Shown piece after piece: positions 30,028-38,204 of a stretch of DNA of 58,840 bases. How positions within the stretch are numbered: position 1 is the first letter of the stretch; each line of letters begins with the position of its first letter. The notes under the pieces were generated by a model. That model worked only from the letters and a program-made list of their open reading frames with translations, was not told where the DNA came from and made no database searches. The stretch comes from an uncultured Clostridia bacterium. GTDB lineage: Bacteria > Bacillota > Clostridia > TANB77 > CAG-508. Position numbers and translations under genes: made by a program. Where the stretch lies: positions 1 to 58,840 of the forward strand of contig CALXCM010000005.1 in NCBI GenBank assembly GCA_944386785.1, written 5' to 3'.

Positions 30028-30076
30028 AAAAAACTCCTAATATATATTTTATATAATATTTATATTAGAAGTTTTT
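30028..30076 (-). terminator. Terminator of the Rpn gene overlapping the cwlD SD
   Basis: A 16-bp stem (30076-30061 with 30044-30029, one wobble). The 3' arm contains AGGAG and is followed by TTTTTT and then the cwlD ATG. Confidence 0.75.
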
Positions 30077-30105
30077 GTTTTTATTACTTGACTTGCTTTT
30101 ATATT

Positions 30106-31059
30106 TTATCTTTGTTTTTTTCTAAATTTTTCAATTTCTTCTTCTTTTAAGCCTGTAATTTCTTTTATTGTTTTTGTATCATAATTTAAGCTTAAAAGTT
30201 TTTTTGCTATATTATTTATTCCGTGTCTTTATTCCGAGTTTTTATTCCGGGTTTTTATTCCTTCTTTTCTACCGTTTCCAAAATCAATTCTTCTTTCTTC
30301 TTCTGCTTGTTTTCTCATCATTTCTACTAATGCTAACATATTATCATCTCCTTTTTTTCTTATATTTTTTAATATTTCGTTTATTTTTTCTCTTCCTAAC
30401 TTTTGAGCATATGCTGTTTCTGCTATGTTTATAATAATAGGTAAATCCTCTTTTTTTATCTTTGGTATTATACTTCTTAAGTAGATATATAGTTCTTCTC
30501 TAGTTTCTGCTTTTTCTAATAATAGTAATTGTAATATCAAATTGTTACTTTCTAATAAGTTCTTTTTATTTTCTTCTCTTCCGCTTAACAAGTTGTATTC
30601 TCCAAATTCTTGATTTATACCTTTAAATTTTTCTTGTACTTCTTCTATTTTTGTTGCTACTTTCCATTTTTCCTTTCCACTATATATTACTAATGCTATT
30701 ATTTTTGGATTTGCCTTTCCTTTAGTTTTCTTTTCTACATCTCTTTTTATTTCAAATTTATATTCTAATATTCTGTTTGGCATATTTTTATCAATTTTGC
30801 TCTGATGCTCTATTAAAAAATATATTTCTTTGTTTTTTATTTTAAATACTTTATCTGCTTGTTTTCCATTTAATTCTTTTGTTATATATTCTGTCTTATA
30901 TTCTTCTAGTTCTTCTTTTTTAATTTTATTTTTTCCTTTTAATACAAACTGTCTATTTAATAGTTCTGCTAAAGCTTCTTTGTTTTCTAATACTAGTTTA
31001 AATATTTTATCATGTTCTTTATTTATCTTAATTTCTGTATTTGGGCTAACTTTTGTCAA
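30106..31059 (-). CDS. Rpn-family nuclease/transposase-like protein with three +1 frameshifts at CGG codons
   Basis: The N-terminal 270 residues are a PD-(D/E)XK Rpn domain (EHDKIFKLVLENKEALAEL, QADKVFKIKNKEIYFLIEHQ, DKNMPNRILEY). Rpn proteins promote DNA cleavage or recombination. In the unshifted frame it stops eight codons after the first CGG. Skipping C at ACC CGG, ACT CGG and ACA CGG (g at 30249, 30236, 30223) gives GIKT-GIKT-GIN and then IAKKLLSLNYDTKTI-KEITGLKEEEIEKF, the standard C-terminal helix-turn-helix-like tail of this family. Total 316 aa. The start is TTG at 31059 with AAAGGAGAGG. The shifted region is a 13-nt tandem repeat. Confidence 0.85.
30210..30261 (-). repeat. 13-nt tandem repeat carrying three +1 frameshift sites
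   Basis: On the minus strand the unit GGAATAAAAACCC occurs as 30261-30249, 30248-30236 and 30235-30223 with small changes (ACT C, GAC A C), then a partial fourth copy. Each unit equals four codons plus one C before the next GGA. The unit length of 13 would destroy the frame unless +1 shifting occurs in every copy. Confidence 0.85.
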
Positions 31060-31506
31060 ATATTATCCTCTCCTTTAGTATATGTTATTTTAATTTTGTA
31101 ATCAACATTTATTCTTTAGTAAAATAGCCCCTATATCTTTAATTTTTTATAATTTTCTTTCTTTTTCTCCTTATTTTATATTTTTTTACCTCTACATTGA
31201 AATTTTTAGATTAAAAATTTTTGAAAAATTTTTTGAAATTTAAATTAACAATTGTTAAAATATGTATCTACATATTACTTCCATTTTTTACCTTTGTCAA
31301 TAGTTTAAATAAAATTTTTTTATTTTTTTAACTTCAAAGTTTTTTAAGTACAAAAAAACTTAAACTATATAAATTAGCTTAAGTTTTAAGTTTAAGATTA
31401 TTTATGTGCTCTTAGCATACATTTATTTTATATGTTTATACCTAGTATGTCAACACCTAGTTGTTAGGATTTTCTTAAAATGTTAATATTCTATAGAGGT
31501 GGCAAT
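31060..31506. other. Intergenic region between the divergent Rpn and HTH genes
   Basis: Extremely AT-rich, with no gene seen. It contains the palindrome TTAACAATTGTTAA (31245-31258), a hairpin-like AACTTAA / TTAAGTT around 31350-31390, two direct copies of CCTAG near 31441-31460, and the promoter of the HTH gene. Confidence 0.5.
31461..31489 (+). promoter_or_regulatory. Probable promoter of the small HTH gene
   Basis: TTGTTA (31461-31466) and TAATAT (31484-31489) with a 17-bp spacer, shortly before GAGGTGG and the ATG at 31507. Confidence 0.55.
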
Positions 31507-31734
31507 ATGGAAAATTGGGGACATGTCGATTTAAAATTAGATGAATTTATGAAAAAAAATAATATCAGCCGTTCTAGTTTATCTAGAAATGCTGAAATTC
31601 ACTATAATCAATTATTAAAATATTGTAAAAATGATATGCAAAAAGTAGATTTAAATATTTTGGCTAGAATTTGTAAAACTATTAATTGTGAAATTGGAGA
31701 AATATTAAAATATACCCCTCCAGAGGGCAATTAA
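31507..31734 (+). CDS. Small Cro/C1-type HTH regulator
   Basis: A 75-aa protein that is nearly all HTH: KLDEFMKKNNISRSSLSRNA, YNQLLKYCKN, LARICKTINCEIGEILKY. This is the HTH_26 type, found in YozG-like regulators. I start at the ATG at 31507, which has AGAGGTGG directly upstream; the ATG at 31480 lies before the SD. No target is evident. Confidence 0.8.
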   Translation: MENWGHVDLKLDEFMKKNNISRSSLSRNAEIHYNQLLKYCKNDMQKVDLNILARICKTINCEIGEILKYTPPEGN

Positions 31735-31769
31735 TAGTTTTACTTATTTGTTTTTTATTACTTATATAT

Positions 31770-32234
31770 TTATTTTATATCTATATAATATAGCTTTTCA
31801 TTATTTTTTAATTTTTCTATATATTTTGCTCCAAACTTTTCATAGTAATTATCTAAGCTTGTTTTTAAATATATTCTTTTTATTTTTCTTTTTTTAGCTT
31901 CTTTTAAAATAGCATCATTTAAAATTTTAGAATATCCTTTTTTCCTATATTCTTCTTTCACATACATTGTTGAATACCATGGGGATAGCTCTTTTTTCTC
32001 TTCTCCATCTGTTGGAAAAATTGATATAAATCCTACTAATTTATCATTGTCTAGTAAAATTAATTTACAATAATATTTGTTTTTAAATAACTTTTTTATT
32101 TTTTCTATTTTGTTATTTACTTTTTCACAAAATTGTTTTTTTGATAAATTTTGTTTTCCCCATTCTTTTTGTGTTAAACTTACTACTTCTTCTAAATATT
32201 CTTGTTTTTCTTCAATATTATATATTTTTAACAT
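31770..32234 (-). CDS. GNAT-family N-acetyltransferase
   Basis: The 154-aa protein has the acetyl-CoA fold: KLVGFISIFPTDGE (beta 4), STMYVKEEYRKKGYSKILND (motif A with R-x-x-G-like EEYRKKGYS), AKKRKIKRIYLKTS and YYEKFGAKYIEK (motif B). I start at 32234, which has GGAGAAAA directly before the ATG and overlaps the Nudix gene by seven nt. The substrate is unknown. The stretch upstream of 32234 that stays open is very basic and looks like a shadow of the Nudix gene. Confidence 0.85.
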   Translation of the reverse strand: MLKIYNIEEKQEYLEEVVSLTQKEWGKQNLSKKQFCEKVNNKIEKIKKLFKNKYYCKLILLDNDKLVGFISIFPTDGEEKKELSPWYSTMYVKEEYRKKGYSKILNDAILKEAKKRKIKRIYLKTSLDNYYEKFGAKYIEKLKNNEKLYYIDIK

Positions 32235-32773
32235 TTTTCTCCTAAAACTTCTTTTCTTTTTTCTTTTAATAATTTTATTTCTTTTTCTATATCTCCTTCT
32301 TGCCAAGTTGAAAATACATAATTTAAATTTTTTTCATTACTTACTTTTTCTATTTCTTCGATTGTAAAATATTTTACTTCTTCTACTTCTTCTTTTTGTA
32401 GCAAATATTCTTCTATGTTGTAGTCTACTGTAAAGATATAATTATATGCAAAATGTTTGTTTAAAGTACTTTTCTTTATTTCTACAACTTTTATTTGTTC
32501 TTTTGGAATTTCTATTCCTAATTCTTCTTTTACTTCTCTAAATATTGCTTCTTCTGCACTTTCTTTAGTATCTATTTGACCGCCTGTTTTTGCCCATTTA
32601 CCTGGATTTTTCTTTTTAGTTATTGCTCTTTTTTGTAGTAAAATTTCTCCTTTTTCATTCATTATCCAACATGATGCAACTCTTCTCCATAATCCTTTTT
32701 CATAAGCTTCCCATCTATCTTCTACTTCTCCTGTTAAATTATTGTTTTCGTCTACAATATCTACTAGCTCCAT
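32228..32773 (-). CDS. Nudix hydrolase 1
   Basis: The 181-aa protein has the Nudix box from GGQIDTKESAEEAIFREVKE to ELGIE (G-x5-E-x7-REVKEELG). The preamble DENNNLTGEVEDRWEAYEKG and LWRRVASCWIMNEKG resembles YfcD/IPP-isomerase-like Nudix enzymes. The start at 32773 has AAGGAGG. It hydrolyses some nucleoside-diphosphate-linked compound, not identifiable here. It is the first of three Nudix genes in a row. Confidence 0.88.
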   Translation of the reverse strand: MELVDIVDENNNLTGEVEDRWEAYEKGLWRRVASCWIMNEKGEILLQKRAITKKKNPGKWAKTGGQIDTKESAEEAIFREVKEELGIEIPKEQIKVVEIKKSTLNKHFAYNYIFTVDYNIEEYLLQKEEVEEVKYFTIEEIEKVSNEKNLNYVFSTWQEGDIEKEIKLLKEKRKEVLGEKC

Positions 32774-32840
32774 TTTGTCCTCCTTTTTACTTATTTTATT
32801 AAATTTCATTAAGCAATTTGACAAATATAACTAATATTTT

Positions 32841-33266
32841 TTAATACTTATCAATTCCTACTCCATTTTTTAAGTAAATTTTTATTTGTCTTATTATATG
32901 AGGAATGTTATAGTTTCCTGCAAACTTACTGTTATCTAATAATTCTTCGTTTATTTCTACCCATTCTAGTTTATTTTTTTCTTCTACTAATTTAACCTCA
33001 TTTTGTAAAATTCCATAATATACTTGTATATTATTTTCATATTTAAAATAATTTATATCCATAAAGTGGTCTAAGTTAATGTCATTTTTACTTATCCCTG
33101 TTTCTTCAAATAACTCTCTATATGCTGCCTCATCATTTGTTTCTCCTTCTTCTACTTTTCCTCCAACAAAATTATATAATCCTTTATATGGCTGTTTTGC
33201 TCTTATACAAAAAAGTGCTTTGTCCAGATTTTTATTAAATACTACTATCAAATTTAATTTTCTCAT
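32841..33266 (-). CDS. Nudix hydrolase 2 (MutT-like)
   Basis: A compact 141-aa Nudix protein with GGKVEEGETNDEAAYRELFE followed by ETGI. The start MRKLNLIVVFNK and the short length suit a MutT/NTP-pyrophosphatase type. It follows the third Nudix gene by 11 nt. Confidence 0.88.
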   Translation of the reverse strand: MRKLNLIVVFNKNLDKALFCIRAKQPYKGLYNFVGGKVEEGETNDEAAYRELFEETGISKNDINLDHFMDINYFKYENNIQVYYGILQNEVKLVEEKNKLEWVEINEELLDNSKFAGNYNIPHIIRQIKIYLKNGVGIDKY

Positions 33267-33277
33267 TTTTTACTCTC

Positions 33278-33754
33278 CTATTTTTTCATATCATCATTTA
33301 TTTTATGTACTGGAAACTTGTTTTCTTTTATTATATCTTTTAAGCATATTGGTAAAATATTATATTCATCTATTTTACTTAAATCTATCCATTGGTATTG
33401 TAAATAGTCTTTGCCTTCAATATTTTTTAAAGTATATTCTATTTTTTTATCTTCTTCTTTTTTAAATTCTATTTTGTATAAAAAGAATATTTCATGATAT
33501 TTTTTTCCGTCCAGTATAAAGAAATTTTCAATTGTTGATACATATTTTTGTATTTCTATGTCTTTTCCAAGTTCTTCTTTTATTTCTCTTTTTATTGTTT
33601 TGTCTGATGATTCTCCAAGTTCCACTCTGCCTCCTGGCAAACAGTAGTGATCTGCATTTATGTTTCTATGTGTTAAAATTTTATTATTATGTATTATTAA
33701 GCCTGCTGCTCTTATGTTTAGTTTGTAATCATTAATATCTAAACTTAAATCCAT
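33278..33754 (-). CDS. Nudix hydrolase 3
   Basis: 158 aa with GGRVELGESSDKTIKREIKE followed by ELGKD. LNIRAAGLIIHNNKILTHRN and HYCLPGG are typical of ADP-ribose or NTP-type Nudix enzymes. SD AAAGGAG before the ATG. With the two downstream Nudix genes and the GNAT gene it forms a four-gene run. Confidence 0.88.
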   Translation of the reverse strand: MDLSLDINDYKLNIRAAGLIIHNNKILTHRNINADHYCLPGGRVELGESSDKTIKREIKEELGKDIEIQKYVSTIENFFILDGKKYHEIFFLYKIEFKKEEDKKIEYTLKNIEGKDYLQYQWIDLSKIDEYNILPICLKDIIKENKFPVHKINDDMKK

Positions 33755-33773
33755 GCTTTTCTCCTTTCTAACA

Positions 33774-33816
33774 CAAAAACTCTTAATATAAATTAAGTTT
33801 TAATTATATTAAGAGT
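33774..33816 (-). terminator. Intrinsic terminator of the receiver-GGDEF gene
   Basis: A 13-bp stem (33779-33791 with 33804-33816) followed on the minus strand by five T. Confidence 0.8.
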
Positions 33817-33823
33817 CTTTAGT

Positions 33824-34762
33824 TTACACATTTTTTCTTCTATCTATTGCATAACTACTTCCCATAACTGATTTTGCTGCATGTTTTACTTGAGCTCCAA
33901 CTTCTCCTATTTCTAGTATATTATGAAATCTTCCAGCATCTGCAACTACTACTCCTATTGATAAAGAAGTAAGTGGGAATTGTTCTATTATTCCTTTTCT
34001 ATTTGCAACTTCTATATATCCTTTTTCTAAGTCTTCTTCTGTGAAAAATGCCCCTATTTTGCTATCAAATTCTGATAAAATATTTTGGCATAATTTTTCA
34101 CAATTGCCTCCTGGAACTATTGCAACAAAGTCGTCTCCACCAATATGTCCTACAAATGTATTTTCAATTTTATCACTATGAACTGAATTTACTATTGTAT
34201 CTGCTGTAAATTCTATTATTTGGTCTCCTTTTAAGAATCCATACACATCATTATATGCTTTAAAGTTATCTAAGTCTAGGTATAATACTGAGAAGTCTTC
34301 TCCTCTTGTAATTCTTTTCTTTAATTCTGCATGTATTTGTACATTTCCAGGAAGTCCAGTAAGTGGACTCACTCTTCTGTTACTTGCAAGTAACCTACTT
34401 AAGTTTTTAACTGTGTAATAGAGATATTCTTCGTCTACTGGTTTTTTTATAAAGTATTCTATAGACTCTTGTAAGATTTTTATTCTATGGTCTTTTGTAT
34501 TTTTTGATGATACAACTATAACTGGTGTTATTGTGTTATCTTCGTCTTTTCTTATTTTTCTACATAAGTCTACAACATCTCTATCTATTGCATCTTCATT
34601 TATTACTATTAATGATGGTATATTTTTTAGTGCAATATCTATTTGTTCTGTTTTTACACTTATAAATTTATATTCTTTGTCATTTTTAAACAGTTCTCTA
34701 AATATTACAATTGATGAATCATCATCATCAATGATATATATTTCTTGTACCATTTTTCTCAC
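33824..34762 (-). CDS. Receiver-like domain fused to a GGDEF diguanylate cyclase
   Basis: Residues 1-125 form a receiver-like domain with the acidic pocket IDDDDSS and the conserved Lys in IKKPVD, but the phospho-acceptor position reads LIVINEDAID, where Asn replaces Asp. Residues 130-305 are a GGDEF domain with DLDNFKAYND and the active-site GGDDF (HIGGDDFVAI), so c-di-GMP synthesis is plausible. I do not see the RxxD inhibitory site before GGDDF. It is probably cytoplasmic and monocistronic. Confidence 0.85.
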   Translation of the reverse strand: MRKMVQEIYIIDDDDSSIVIFRELFKNDKEYKFISVKTEQIDIALKNIPSLIVINEDAIDRDVVDLCRKIRKDEDNTITPVIVVSSKNTKDHRIKILQESIEYFIKKPVDEEYLYYTVKNLSRLLASNRRVSPLTGLPGNVQIHAELKKRITRGEDFSVLYLDLDNFKAYNDVYGFLKGDQIIEFTADTIVNSVHSDKIENTFVGHIGGDDFVAIVPGGNCEKLCQNILSEFDSKIGAFFTEEDLEKGYIEVANRKGIIEQFPLTSLSIGVVVADAGRFHNILEIGEVGAQVKHAAKSVMGSSYAIDRRKNV

Positions 34763-34799
34763 CTTTTCTTTGATTTTCTACATTCATATTATATACAAA

Positions 34800-34828
34800 A
34801 GGACTTGCTAATTGCAAGCCCTTTTTTT
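34800..34828. terminator. Bidirectional hairpin after the CmpB-like gene
   Basis: GGaCTTGC and GCAAGcCC pair around TAAT with one mismatch. T runs follow on both strands. Confidence 0.6.
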
Positions 34829-34831
34829 ATT

Positions 34832-35617
34832 TTATTTCTTTTTCTTTTTTATTTCTATTTTTTTATTTAAAATCTCTGTAAATTCTTTTGTATTAATTGC
34901 TGGGAAGGCTTTTTTCAAGCGATTTGCATTTTTATATAGTTTTAACATAATTTTATTTCTTCTTTTCTTCAATTCTTCTACTAGATTTTGTATATTTTCT
35001 GAAGTTTTAGTTGTACCTTCTCCAACTTCTTTTGCTATATTTTTTAGTTCTTTTAGTTTTTCTTTTATTTCTTTATTTAAGTCTTCTACTTTTTCTAGAG
35101 CTGTTTTTATATTTTTAACTTTTATAATACTTGTTATTGCATCTACTAAAACCACTATTATTAATATTATAACAACAAATATTTGAATATTATTATCTAC
35201 TTTTCCTACTAAATTTTCTATAAATGGATGGATATATTTTGTAAATAGCACACCTAAAATTCCCCATGCTAGTGAGTTTGTAAGGCAAATTCTTCCTTTA
35301 TAATTAAATTTATGAGTAGAATAATCCCAATATTTTGTTTTAAAAAGTTTTTCTAACATAACTCCAACTAGATATTCCCATAATGTTAATACTATAAATG
35401 AAATTAAAAATAGTACTACAGGTGCATTTTTAAAATTACTTAATAGTGTTAGCATTATAATTGCACCTATTCCATATATTGGACAAAATGGTCCTTTTAA
35501 AAATCCAGTATTTATTATTTTTTTCTCACATATTGACCTAAATATTGATTCCATTACCCAGCCTAAAAATGAATAGATAATAAAATATGTGAGTATTTCT
35601 AAAAATGTATAATTCAT
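34832..35617 (-). CDS. CmpB-like (PF06541-type) membrane protein
   Basis: The N-terminal 160 residues have five membrane segments with the family signatures YSFLGWVMESI, GFLKGPFCPIYGIGA, LWEYLVGVMLEKLF, WDYSTHKFNYKGRICL and SLAWGILGV. These proteins are annotated as putative ABC-transporter type IV permeases, but function is not established. The C-terminal 100 residues are a Lys/Glu-rich coiled coil. Confidence 0.8.
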   Translation of the reverse strand: MNYTFLEILTYFIIYSFLGWVMESIFRSICEKKIINTGFLKGPFCPIYGIGAIIMLTLLSNFKNAPVVLFLISFIVLTLWEYLVGVMLEKLFKTKYWDYSTHKFNYKGRICLTNSLAWGILGVLFTKYIHPFIENLVGKVDNNIQIFVVIILIIVVLVDAITSIIKVKNIKTALEKVEDLNKEIKEKLKELKNIAKEVGEGTTKTSENIQNLVEELKKRRNKIMLKLYKNANRLKKAFPAINTKEFTEILNKKIEIKKKKK

Positions 35618-35635
35618 TTTTCTCCCCTTATTTTA

Positions 35636-35662
35636 AAAACCTCCTACTTTTGTAGAAGGTCT
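35636..35662 (-). terminator. Intrinsic terminator of the Ig-like protein gene
   Basis: ACCTTCTAC and GTAGGAGGT pair with one wobble around AAAA, followed by TTTT on the minus strand. Confidence 0.7.
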
Positions 35663-35674
35663 TTATTTTTATTA

Positions 35675-36607
35675 TTAATTTTGAAATCTAGCTCCAGCTT
35701 CATTTGTTACATCATCTATATTATATGCTTTTACTAGAATTTTATTTTCTCCTTCTTTTATTGGGAATTTATATGAAAATTCCTTAGTATTGTCGTCAAA
35801 TTCTTGTTTATATCTTTCTTCTTCATTTAAAGTAAATTCTATTCTTCTTAGTCCTTCTTCATCTGTTACTGTTACTAAAAATCCTAGCTCTCCATTTTCT
35901 TGGTCTAGTGAAATTTTAATATCTGGTTTTGTTACACCTTTTACTTCTTGCTCTTTTGTTTCTGTTTTGTTATTTATATCTACAACAACTACTGTTAAAG
36001 TATGTTGTCCTTTTGGTATTTCTATTGTTTGTTCAAAAGTTGTATTATTTATATCTACTCTTGTTTCTTCTTCTTCATCCCATCTGTATGTCATATATGA
36101 AAGCTCTTCTTTTCCTGTTGTTGTGATTTTTAATCCATTTGATTCTATTGCAAATTCAATATTTATATCTCCTTGAATTGTGTAACTTTGTTCATATCTC
36201 ACTTCTTGACCATTTATATCTTTTGCATAAATGTTTAATGTGTTTGTTCCTGATGGTATTTCTATAGTTTCTTTAACTTGTTTATTTCCATTTGTTTGTA
36301 TTTGTTTTTCTTCTTCATTATTCCATTTATATGTTACACTTACTAGTTCTCTACTATGACTTACTGTTAATTCTAATTCGTTTCCGTTTTCAACTACATT
36401 TATAGTTGGTTTTGCATTTTTATTTGCTGTTTGACTATTTAGATATATTGCATATGAACCACTACAAATCATAAGTATTCCAAAAACCATAGTAAATATT
36501 GCAAAAAATTTCACTATGCTACCTAATTCAACTGGTCCTCTTGAATTTTTTGGCATTTTTTGCTTTTTTTCTTTCTTTTTATTTTCTACAGCTAATATTT
36601 GGTTCAA
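35675..36607 (-). CDS. Membrane-anchored protein with three Ig-like repeats
   Basis: A basic N-terminus and one membrane segment (FFAIFTMVFGILMICSGSY) are followed by three beta-sandwich repeats of about 80 residues. Each has the pattern VTYKWN or MTYRWDEEEE, then IEIPSGTNTL or IEIPKGQHTL, and a DINGQ or DINNK turn. The start is TTG at 36607 with AGAGGTG upstream. It is probably an extracytoplasmic structural or adhesion protein; the ligand is unknown. Confidence 0.75.
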   Translation of the reverse strand: MNQILAVENKKKEKKQKMPKNSRGPVELGSIVKFFAIFTMVFGILMICSGSYAIYLNSQTANKNAKPTINVVENGNELELTVSHSRELVSVTYKWNNEEEKQIQTNGNKQVKETIEIPSGTNTLNIYAKDINGQEVRYEQSYTIQGDINIEFAIESNGLKITTTGKEELSYMTYRWDEEEETRVDINNTTFEQTIEIPKGQHTLTVVVVDINNKTETKEQEVKGVTKPDIKISLDQENGELGFLVTVTDEEGLRRIEFTLNEEERYKQEFDDNTKEFSYKFPIKEGENKILVKAYNIDDVTNEAGARFQN

Positions 36608-36725
36608 TTACTTCACCTCTTTAGTTTTACTTAAAAAATTATATCATATCATTTTTTTATTGTAAACGATTTTTATTATTAATTTTTTATGAAGAGTTTA
36701 ATATATTACTTTAATTATGATATGT

Positions 36726-36762
36726 AAAAAAAGCAATAACTATGTAAATTTTAGTTACTGCT
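36726..36762 (-). terminator. Intrinsic terminator after the HTH remnant
   Basis: AGCAGTAACTA and TAGTTATTGCT pair with one mismatch and are followed by seven T on the minus strand. Confidence 0.75.
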
Positions 36763-36769
36763 TTTTACT

Positions 36770-37081
36770 TTATTTTTCCATTTTACTTTTATTAAAATAC
36801 ATTATTAAGTTTTCTATTGTTTCTTTCTCTTTTTTTGCTAATTTATCAAACCCTATAATTGAATATTCTAATGTTTTATTATCTTTTACATTTATATATT
36901 TACTAAATATTTGGTCCATACTTATTTTAAATAAGTTACAAAATCTAATTAATACTTCATATGATGGTTTTGACCTATCTTGTTCTATATCACTTATATA
37001 TCTTACTGATACTTCTATTTCTTCTGCTAATTTTTCTTGTGTATATCCATTACTTCTCCTATTATTGTTTTTTCTTTTGCA
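36770..37081 (-). pseudogene. XRE regulator lacking its N-terminus and start codon
   Basis: An open frame of about 103 codons on the minus strand reads NGYTQEKLAEEIEVSVRYIS, DIEQDRSKPSYEVLIRF and CNLFKISMDQIF, a clear XRE domain, ending KSKMEK. There is no start codon; the first helix and the expected start are missing. Its 5' part overlaps, in another frame, the end of a truncated prepilin gene. This looks like a deletion junction between a surface-protein gene and its neighbouring regulator. Confidence 0.7.
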
Positions 37082-37218
37082 CTATTTGCTTGTTTAAGTA
37101 TTCCGTTTTCTCCTGTGAGTGTTGCAATTGATACTCCTGCTAAAATTAATAAAACTATGATTGTTATTACTAATGCAATTAATGTTATACCTTTTTGTCT
37201 TGTACTTTTTACACTCAT
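37027..37218 (-). CDS. Truncated prepilin-like protein (63 aa)
   Basis: The N-terminus RQKGITLIALVITIIVLLIL, then TGENGILKQANSAKEKT, matches the prepilin-like start of the genes at 18440 and 49586. After this module the frame leaves the family and stops after 14 unrelated residues, with no surface domain. I start at the ATG at 37218 with AAGGGGAG upstream. The promoter is intact, so a short membrane peptide could still be made. Confidence 0.65.
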   Translation of the reverse strand: MSVKSTRQKGITLIALVITIIVLLILAGVSIATLTGENGILKQANSAKEKTIIGEVMDIHKKN

Positions 37219-37273
37219 TTGTTTACTCCCCTTCATTTTTTAATTTCTTTTGTTAGTGTCTCTTTTCTAGTTT

Positions 37274-37302
37274 ATTTTATATATTTTTATTTATTTAGTC
37301 AA
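37274..37302 (-). promoter_or_regulatory. Promoter of the truncated prepilin gene
   Basis: On the minus strand TTGACT (37302-37297) and TAAAAT (37279-37274) with a 17-bp spacer. Confidence 0.6.
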
Positions 37303-37338
37303 TATGTTATAGTAAAATATTTCTTTATATTTTTGTTA

Positions 37339-37385
37339 CAAAAAATAAACTTAAATCAAACTTTTAGTTTAATTCAAGTTTATTT
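37339..37385 (-). terminator. Terminator of the rpsF-ssb-rpsR operon
   Basis: A 19-bp stem with two mismatches (37385-37367 with 37361-37343) followed by six T on the minus strand. Confidence 0.75.
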
Positions 37386-37412
37386 GATTATTTTTATTAT
37401 TACCTATATTAA

Positions 37413-37688
37413 TTAGTTTTGTGTGTATGGTAATATAGCGATGTGTCTTGCTCTTTTTACTGCTGTTGTGATATCTCTTTGATGTTTAGCACAAGCTCCT
37501 GTTGTTCTTCTTGGTAATATTTTTCCTTTATCATTTATGAATTTTTTAAGTTGTTCAGGATTTTTGTAATCTAATTCAAAGTTTTTATCACTGCATAATA
37601 AACATACTTTTTTTCTTTGTTTTCTAAATCTTGGATTGTAATCATCATCATAGTTTTTATTTTTTCTATTTTGTTTTTTATCTGCCAT
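37413..37688 (-). CDS. rpsR: 30S ribosomal protein S18
   Basis: 91 aa with the S18 pattern [29 protein letters not shown] and [11 protein letters not shown]. The two Cys pairs suggest a zinc-ribbon-like form. Last gene of the rpsF-ssb-rpsR operon. Confidence 0.97.
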   Translation of the reverse strand: MADKKQNRKNKNYDDDYNPRFRKQRKKVCLLCSDKNFELDYKNPEQLKKFINDKGKILPRRTTGACAKHQRDITTAVKRARHIAILPYTQN

Positions 37689-37714
37689 TTTAGTTTTCCC
37701 CCCTAACTTTTTAA

Positions 37715-38143
37715 TTAGAATGGTAAGTCGTCACTTGAAGATACTTCAAAGTCTCCTCCCATACTTCCTGGAGCTGTATTTCCAAATGTATTTTCAAATG
37801 AATTTGCTGCTGCATCTCCATCTCTTTTACTATCTGCAAAATAAGCTTCTTCTGCAACTACTTCTGTTACATAATGTTTTGTTCCTTGGTCATCATCCCA
37901 AGTTCTTGTTTGTATTCTTCCAATAATTCCTACTTGTTGACCTTTCTTAAAGTATTTACTACAAAATTCTCCAAGTTTGCTCCATGCAACTATGTTTATG
38001 AAGTCTGCTTGTCTTTCTTCACCTTGTCTTACAAATCTTCTGTTTACTGCTAAACTAAAAGATGCTACTAATGTATTGTTTGTTTGTGTATATCTTACTT
38101 CTGGGTCTCTTGTTAGTCTTCCCATTAAAATTACTTTGTTCAT
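37715..38143 (-). CDS. ssb: Single-stranded DNA-binding protein
   Basis: 142 aa, beginning [20 protein letters not shown], with [16 protein letters not shown] and the acidic tip SSSDDLPF that recruits replication and repair partners. It lies between rpsF and rpsR as in most Firmicutes and is the canonical SSB, in contrast to the two-OB protein at 11132. Confidence 0.97.
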   Translation of the reverse strand: MNKVILMGRLTRDPEVRYTQTNNTLVASFSLAVNRRFVRQGEERQADFINIVAWSKLGEFCSKYFKKGQQVGIIGRIQTRTWDDDQGTKHYVTEVVAEEAYFADSKRDGDAAANSFENTFGNTAPGSMGGDFEVSSSDDLPF

Positions 38144-38204
38144 TTTTTATCACCTTTCTTTACTTTAAATAAAGGCCCTCAAATCTTTATTTAATTTTCT
38201 AAAA

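Noticed and set aside
37060..37075. Programmed -1 slip at AAAAAA joining the prepilin and HTH frames
   Set aside because: The phase does not fit the classical heptamer and no downstream structure is obvious; a deletion junction is more likely.
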